From contig JBEVMS010000015.1 in the NCBI GenBank assembly GCA_040508515.1, positions 1 through 18,678 on the forward strand: a stretch of DNA of 18,678 bases, given 5' to 3'. A model generated the notes under the pieces. That model was not told the DNA's origin and searched no databases. It saw only the letters and a list, made by a program, of their open reading frames with translations. Each line of letters begins with the position of its first letter. Positions within the stretch are counted from its first letter, which is position 1. The position numbers and the translations under genes are program-made. The stretch comes from JBEVMS01 sp040508515 (lineage in GTDB: Bacteria > Pseudomonadota > Gammaproteobacteria > Xanthomonadales > Rhodanobacteraceae). Shown here one piece after another: positions 14,880-18,678 of this stretch.

Positions 14880-15365
14880 TCAGTTGCGCACGTACTCGAC
14901 CATGTCGAAAGCGTACTGGTGCTCGGCATCGGCCTTGTGATGCACGCGCGACAGTTCGGTCCACTGGCTGAAATGCACGCCGGGGAAGAACGTATCGGAG
15001 CCGTCCACCGCGGCACTGACCCAGGTCAGATAGAGCCGCTGCGCCAACGGCAAAGCCTCGGCGAATACCTTGCCACCACCGATCACCATCAGACCCGTAT
15101 GCCCGCAGCGCGCCTGCGCCTCTTGCACCGAACGCACGGTAACTTGGCCGGGAAACGGCGCCTCGTGACGATGCGACAGCACCAGATTGGGGCGGTCGGG
15201 CAAGGCGCGACCGATCGACACCGCCGTGTTGTAGCCCATCAGCACATGCTTGCCCAAGGTCAACTGCTTGAACCAGCGCAGATCATCCGGCAGATGCCAG
15301 GGCAATTGGCCCTTGCGGCCGATGGCCAGGTTTTCATCGAGGGCGGCGATCAGGGAAATGGCCAT
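14880..15365 (-). CDS. folA: Dihydrofolate reductase
   Basis: DHFR reduces dihydrofolate with NADPH, restoring the cofactor used by thymidylate synthase encoded next door. The 161-residue length and landmarks fit the type I bacterial enzyme: 'ISLIAALDENLAIG' (3-16), 'LPWHLPDDLRWFK' (21-33) with the catalytic acid D28, 'SIGRALPDRPN' (50-60), and 'VIGGGKVFAEALP' (94-106). The NADPH 2'-phosphate region is atypical. The usual GR-x-T reads GYNT (44-47), so the Arg equivalent to E. coli R44 is Tyr45, and GGGR reads GGGK. The ATG at 15365 has GGAG about 10 bases upstream. The gap to the Nudix gene (14768-14879) holds no supported gene, and a hairpin with a T-run lies upstream. Confidence 0.95.
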   Translation of the reverse strand: MAISLIAALDENLAIGRKGQLPWHLPDDLRWFKQLTLGKHVLMGYNTAVSIGRALPDRPNLVLSHRHEAPFPGQVTVRSVQEAQARCGHTGLMVIGGGKVFAEALPLAQRLYLTWVSAAVDGSDTFFPGVHFSQWTELSRVHHKADAEHQYAFDMVEYVRN

Positions 15366-15393
15366 GTTGCGTCGGCTCCTGCAGGGCTAGAGT

Positions 15394-15430
15394 AAAAACG
15401 TATGCGTCATCCAGCCCAAGCCGGATGCGC
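15394..15430 (-). terminator. Hairpin plus T-run between thyA and folA
   Basis: Read on the minus strand, GCGCATCC (15430-15423) pairs with GGATGACGC (15412-15404) with one bulged base and a 10-base loop. TTTTT (15398-15394) follows 5 bases downstream of the stem. This would end thyA transcripts about 66-100 bases after its stop. It may also act within the folA leader if the genes are cotranscribed. Confidence 0.4.
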
Positions 15431-15495
15431 CAGCCGCCCATTGTAGCCAGGTTGCCTTTTCGCGAGCTTACGTCGGCGCACGCTCCTGCGACCGA

Positions 15496-16290
15496 TCAAA
15501 CCGCTACCGGCGCCTTGATCGCAGGATGCGGCGCATAGCCTTCGATCGCGATGTCCTCGTAGCGGAAATCGAAAATCGAACCGATCTTAGGATTGAGCAC
15601 CAGATGCGGCAACACATGCGGTGGACGGCTCAACTGCAAGCGCGCCTGCTCGACATGGTTGTTGTACAGATGCGCATCGCCCAGCGTGTGCACGAAATCG
15701 CCCACGCCCAGCCCGCAGACCTGCGCGATCATTTGCGTAAGCAAGGCGTAGCTGGCGATATTGAACGGCACGCCCAGGAAAATATCCGCCGAGCGCTGAT
15801 ACAACTGGCAGCTCAACTTGCCGTCGGCCACGTAGAACTGAAACATCGTGTGGCAGGGCATCAGCGCCATCTTGGGTAACTCGCCAACATTCCAGGCGCT
15901 GACGATCAGCCGCCGCGAATCGGGGTTGCGCTTGATCTCATCCACCACCCAGGCGATCTGGTCGACCACGCCGCCATCGGCGGTGGGCCAGGCGCGCCAC
16001 TGGCGGCCGTAGACCGGACCCAGGTCGCCGTTAGCGTCGGCCCATTCGTCCCATATGCTGACGCCGTTTTCCTTCAAGTAGGCAATATTGGTATCGCCTT
16101 TGAGGAACCAGATCAGCTCATGCACGATCGAGCGCAGGTGCAGTTTCTTGGTGGTCACCAGCGGGAAGCCGGCGCGCAGGTCGAACCGCATCTGGTAGCC
16201 GAACACGCTGCGCGTGCCGGTGCCGGTGCGGTCGGATTTTTCGGTGCCGTGGTCGAGGACGTGGGCTAGCAGGTCGAGGTAAGCGCGCAT
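15496..16290 (-). CDS. thyA: Thymidylate synthase
   Basis: ThyA methylates dUMP to dTMP using methylene-tetrahydrofolate, producing dihydrofolate for FolA. The protein is 264 residues, the same length as E. coli ThyA. The nucleophile is C146 within 'ALMPCHTMFQFYV' (142-154). Other signatures are 'DRTGTGTRSVFG' (20-31), 'FPLVTTKKLHLRSI' (42-55), 'RSADIFLGVPFNIASYA' (about 166-182) and 'HLYNNH' (about 207-212), which bind phosphate, dUMP and folate. No deviation is evident. The start is the ATG at 16290. It is divergent from the AIM24 gene across 107 bases. A TATCCT sits only 7-12 bases before the start codon, too close for a normal leader, so no promoter was called. Confidence 0.98.
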   Translation of the reverse strand: MRAYLDLLAHVLDHGTEKSDRTGTGTRSVFGYQMRFDLRAGFPLVTTKKLHLRSIVHELIWFLKGDTNIAYLKENGVSIWDEWADANGDLGPVYGRQWRAWPTADGGVVDQIAWVVDEIKRNPDSRRLIVSAWNVGELPKMALMPCHTMFQFYVADGKLSCQLYQRSADIFLGVPFNIASYALLTQMIAQVCGLGVGDFVHTLGDAHLYNNHVEQARLQLSRPPHVLPHLVLNPKIGSIFDFRYEDIAIEGYAPHPAIKAPVAV

Positions 16291-16397
16291 CCGCCAAGGA
16301 TAGCCGATCGTTCGGACCGGCTCATCCGCCGCACCGGCACCACCACAAGAATTTGCGCCTCACCTAGACTGGACACCTTTCCCACGGAGACACCGGT

Positions 16398-17420
16398 ATG
16401 GCAGCGTGGTTTTTCAGTTACGGCAGCAACCGCGAGCGGATCGGCCCGCTGGACGACACCGCTGCCATGGCGCAGGCGCGACGGCAGCCGGACGGCTGGT
16501 GCTGGCGCGAAGGCATGGCCGAATGGCAACCGATCCGAGCGGTGGCCGAGTTGTGGGGCGACGCCACCCAGTCGCCGCCGCCGTTTCTGGGTGCGCCCGC
16601 GCTCAACTCCCAGCTCGGCGCGGACACGATCGACTACCGCATCGTCGGCAACGACATGCAGTTCGTCGAGATCGAACTGGACAGCGGTGAAAGCGCGATC
16701 GCCGAAGCTGGCGCACTGATGTACAAGGATGCGGCGGTGCAGATGGACACCGTGTTCGGCGACGGCTCGTCGGCCGGTGCCGGCGGCGGTTTGATGGACA
16801 AGCTGTTTTCCGCCGGCAAGCGAGTGATCAGCGGCGAGAGCCTGTTCACCACGGTGTTCACCCACACCGGTCCCGGCAAGGCCACCGTCGCCTTCGCCGC
16901 GCCCTACCCCGGCACCGTGATGGCGATGAAGCTGTCTGACCATGGCGGCACCCTGATCTGCCAGAAGGACGCCTTCCTGGCCGGCGCGCGCGGCGTGCAG
17001 TTGGACATTTTCTTCCAGCGCAAAATCCTCACCGGCCTGTTTGGCGGCGAGGGCTTCGTGATGCAACGATTGACCGGCGACGGCTGGGTGTTCGTGCATG
17101 CCGGCGGCACTGTGGTGCAACGCGAGCTGGCCGCCGGTGAGCGGCTGGACGTGGACACCGGCTGCGTGGTCGCTTTCCATACCGGAGTCAGCATGGACGT
17201 GCGTCCGGTCGGCGGCATCAAAAGCATGCTGTTCGCCGGCGAGGGCATGTTCCTGGCCACGCTGACCGGGCCGGGCATGGTGTGGCTGCAATCGCTGCCG
17301 TTCTCGCGACTGGCCGGGCGCATGCTGGCGGCCGCGCCACAAGGCGGCGGCGAACGGCGCGGGGAAGGTTCGATCCTGGGCGGGCTGGGCGATCTACTCG
17401 GTGGCGACCGCAAATTCTAG
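16398..17420 (+). CDS. GYF_2 domain fused to AIM24 (TIGR00266/DUF124) protein
   Basis: The 340-residue protein starts with a GYF_2-like (DUF4339) domain: 'WFFSYGSNRERIGPLD' (4-19) and 'WREGMAEWQPIRAV' (36-49), a module thought to bind proline-rich or partner peptides. A linker (53-76) leads to an AIM24-type beta-rich domain (about 77-300), with 'QFVEIELDSGESAIAEAGAL' (88-107), 'VFTHTGPGKATVAFAAPYPG' (153-172) and 'LFAGEGMFLATLTGPG' (278-293). The tail (315-340) is Gly-rich. AIM24 proteins are widespread in bacteria and their role there is not settled; the yeast homologue affects mitochondrial inner-membrane organisation. No signal peptide or TM helix is seen. GGAG lies about 10 bases before the ATG. 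It is divergent from thyA and convergent with lgt. Confidence 0.9.
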   Translation: MAAWFFSYGSNRERIGPLDDTAAMAQARRQPDGWCWREGMAEWQPIRAVAELWGDATQSPPPFLGAPALNSQLGADTIDYRIVGNDMQFVEIELDSGESAIAEAGALMYKDAAVQMDTVFGDGSSAGAGGGLMDKLFSAGKRVISGESLFTTVFTHTGPGKATVAFAAPYPGTVMAMKLSDHGGTLICQKDAFLAGARGVQLDIFFQRKILTGLFGGEGFVMQRLTGDGWVFVHAGGTVVQRELAAGERLDVDTGCVVAFHTGVSMDVRPVGGIKSMLFAGEGMFLATLTGPGMVWLQSLPFSRLAGRMLAAAPQGGGERRGEGSILGGLGDLLGGDRKF

Positions 17421-17426
17421 CCACGC

Positions 17427-17462
17427 GGCGCGCATGCCTGGCCAAAGCACCGCATGCGCGCC
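17427..17462. terminator. Perfect 11-bp inverted repeat between convergent genes
   Basis: GGCGCGCATGC (17427-17437) and GCATGCGCGCC (17452-17462) match perfectly around a 14-base loop, filling most of the 47-base gap between the stops of the AIM24 gene (17420) and lgt (17468). The position suggests a bidirectional terminator or 3' end protector. No T-run is present, so Rho or pausing may be needed. Confidence 0.5.
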
Positions 17463-17467
17463 ATGAC

Positions 17468-18352
17468 TCAGGCTGCGGGCACCACCGGTTGCAAGGTCGG
17501 CGCGCGACGCGACAGCCAGAGCAGACACAGGCCCACCACGATCAACGGCAGCGACTGAATCTGGCCCATGGTCAACCATCCGAACGCCAGATAGCCCAGT
17601 TGTGGATCGGGCACCCGCACGAACTCCACCAGGAATCGGAAGCAACCGTACATCAGGCCAAACAGGCCGGAAACCGCATAACGCGGGCGCGGCTTGAGCG
17701 AGTAAAGCCACAGCACGGTGAACATCACCACGCCTTCCAGCACGCCCTCGTACAACTGCGAAGGATTGCGCGGCAGCCCGCCAAACTCGGCCAGCCACTG
17801 CTGCCACTGCGGGTGGCCCAGCGCCAGGGCGCGATCCTCGTCCAGCGCCTGCGGAAAGATCATCCCCCACCAACCGTCGGTGGGCTTGCCCCACAGCTCG
17901 CCGTTGATGAAATTACCCAGCCGACCCAGGCCCAGGCCCAGCGGCACCAGCGGCGCGACGAAATCCACCGTGTCGAAGAAATGTATCGCATGCCGACGCG
18001 ACCACCACAGCCCGGCCACCAGCACGCCGATCAGACCACCGTGGAAGCTCATGCCGCCGTCCCACACCTTGAACAGTGCCAGCGGCTCGTGCCAGATCCA
18101 CGACGGTCCGCCGGCGTAATAGAACAGCATGTACCACACCCGCCCGCCGGCGATCGCGCCCATCATCCCATAGAAAACCAGGTCGCCCAGCGCATCGCGA
18201 TTGACCGGCAGTCGGCCGCGCCGACGGCGGTATTCGCCCAGCAGCCAGGCGCCCATGAAGCCCAGCAGATACATCAGGCCATACCAATGCACCTGGATGG
18301 GTCCCAGGCCGAATGCGACTGGGTTGAAGTGGACCGTAAAGGGGGGTGTCAT
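17468..18352 (-). CDS. lgt: Prolipoprotein diacylglyceryl transferase
   Basis: Lgt moves a diacylglyceryl group from phosphatidylglycerol to the lipobox cysteine of prolipoproteins in the inner membrane. The 294-residue polytopic protein holds the family set: 'VHWYGLMYL' (21-29), 'AGGRVWY' (68-74), 'SFHGGLIG' with H104, the signature 'GRLGNFINGELWG' (143-155) with R144, N147 and N150, and 'CFRFLVEF' with R239. These correspond to the essential His103, Arg143, Asn146 and Arg239 of E. coli Lgt. The ATG at 18352 has no strong Shine-Dalgarno, but conserved sequence begins soon after it. A -10-like TACAAT lies about 30 bases upstream. In many gammaproteobacteria lgt and thyA form one unit; here a plus-strand AIM24 gene separates them. 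Confidence 0.97.
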   Translation of the reverse strand: MTPPFTVHFNPVAFGLGPIQVHWYGLMYLLGFMGAWLLGEYRRRRGRLPVNRDALGDLVFYGMMGAIAGGRVWYMLFYYAGGPSWIWHEPLALFKVWDGGMSFHGGLIGVLVAGLWWSRRHAIHFFDTVDFVAPLVPLGLGLGRLGNFINGELWGKPTDGWWGMIFPQALDEDRALALGHPQWQQWLAEFGGLPRNPSQLYEGVLEGVVMFTVLWLYSLKPRPRYAVSGLFGLMYGCFRFLVEFVRVPDPQLGYLAFGWLTMGQIQSLPLIVVGLCLLWLSRRAPTLQPVVPAA

Positions 18353-18380
18353 GCGTCACATCGCGGTGGGGCAAACCCCG

Positions 18381-18386
18381 ATTGTA
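18381..18386 (-). promoter_or_regulatory. lgt: Candidate -10 box of lgt
   Basis: On the minus strand TACAAT (5 of 6 to TATAAT) stands 28 bases before the ATG and predicts a leader of about 22 bases. A GGGG-CAAA-CCCC mini-hairpin (18368-18379) lies just downstream. No clear -35 box is seen. Confidence 0.4.
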
Positions 18387-18678
18387 AGTCAGCCCGGGGG
18401 CTCCGGCGTATGCTCGCCCACCACGGGCCGGTCTACCGTTTTCCCGCCACGTGCCAAGGCTGAATGTGTCGCTGGATGAGTGAAGGTGCGCAGCAACACC
18501 GTCATGCGTGTGGTCGATGCCAACCCTCCGAGAGTACGGCGACGGGCAGAACGGTCCGACACCCACCCATGGAGCGGCAAGGTCGGTATCCGCCAGAGGA
18601 ATGCGTGGCGCTCACGGACGTCGGTTTGCCTGCACACACTGGCCCCTTGCGCGCCGATGTAACCCCGTTTCAATCGCC
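18387..18678. other. Unassigned right-end region, no gene recognised
   Basis: From the lgt start to the window edge (18353-18678, 326 bases) I see no convincing gene. Open frames of 60-94 codons on both strands have no recognisable motif and arginine/proline-rich, shadow-like composition. I compared by eye for hallmarks of tRNA, RNase P RNA, tmRNA and SRP RNA and found none. The stretch may hold the lgt upstream region or an RNA I cannot identify. Confidence 0.4.

Noticed and set aside
16297..16302. TATCCT just before thyA as the -10 of a leaderless transcript
   Set aside because: No -35 box at proper spacing and only a partial match; not enough to claim leaderless transcription.
17282..18463. 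393-codon plus-strand open frame over lgt
   Set aside because: His/Gln-rich shadow of lgt; it also spans the terminator repeat and the lgt promoter region.

Overview
The window reads as a contiguous piece of a GC-rich gammaproteobacterial chromosome. The order pilB-pilC-pilD-coaE, followed by a Nudix/ThiE-like fusion gene, folA, thyA and lgt, together with the high-GC codon usage, suggests the Xanthomonadales (Rhodanobacter/Dyella/Xanthomonas-like). That placement is an inference from gene content; no marker was compared with a database. I found no rRNA, tRNA, insertion sequence, integrase, CRISPR array or phage gene.

Bases 1-8863 are a surface-polysaccharide region. It holds the 3' part of a polytopic membrane protein with a TPR-like tail, a Wzx-type flippase, a divergent pair of glycosyltransferases (GT4 on minus, GT2 on plus), a tightly packed minus-strand operon (polyprenyl-phosphate-type GT2, SAM methyltransferase, GT4) and a DegT/WecE-type sugar aminotransferase. 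Together these look like part of an O-antigen, exopolysaccharide or glycoprotein-glycan locus: nucleotide-sugar modification, assembly on a lipid carrier and export across the inner membrane. The sugar cannot be deduced from sequence alone.

Bases 9080-13185 carry the type IV pilus assembly core: PilB (extension ATPase), PilC (platform protein) and PilD (prepilin peptidase/N-methylase). coaE (CoA biosynthesis) is fused to the end of pilD by an ATGA overlap. No pilin gene (pilA) lies beside or between them; the place where it sits in Pseudomonas is taken by the aminotransferase gene.

Bases 13796-18352 are mostly housekeeping: a MutT-type Nudix hydrolase fused to a ThiE-like domain, dihydrofolate reductase, thymidylate synthase, a GYF_2-AIM24 protein and prolipoprotein diacylglyceryl transferase. 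folA and thyA together form the dTMP/folate cycle.

I see no clearly new multi-gene system. The observations most worth a second look are residue-level oddities in normally invariant enzymes (the P-loop of CoaE, the NADPH phosphate pocket of DHFR, the zinc-site cysteines of PilB, the ThiE half of the Nudix fusion), competing hairpins between pilB and pilC, a perfect 11-bp inverted repeat between two convergent genes, and two unusual convergent gene overlaps.
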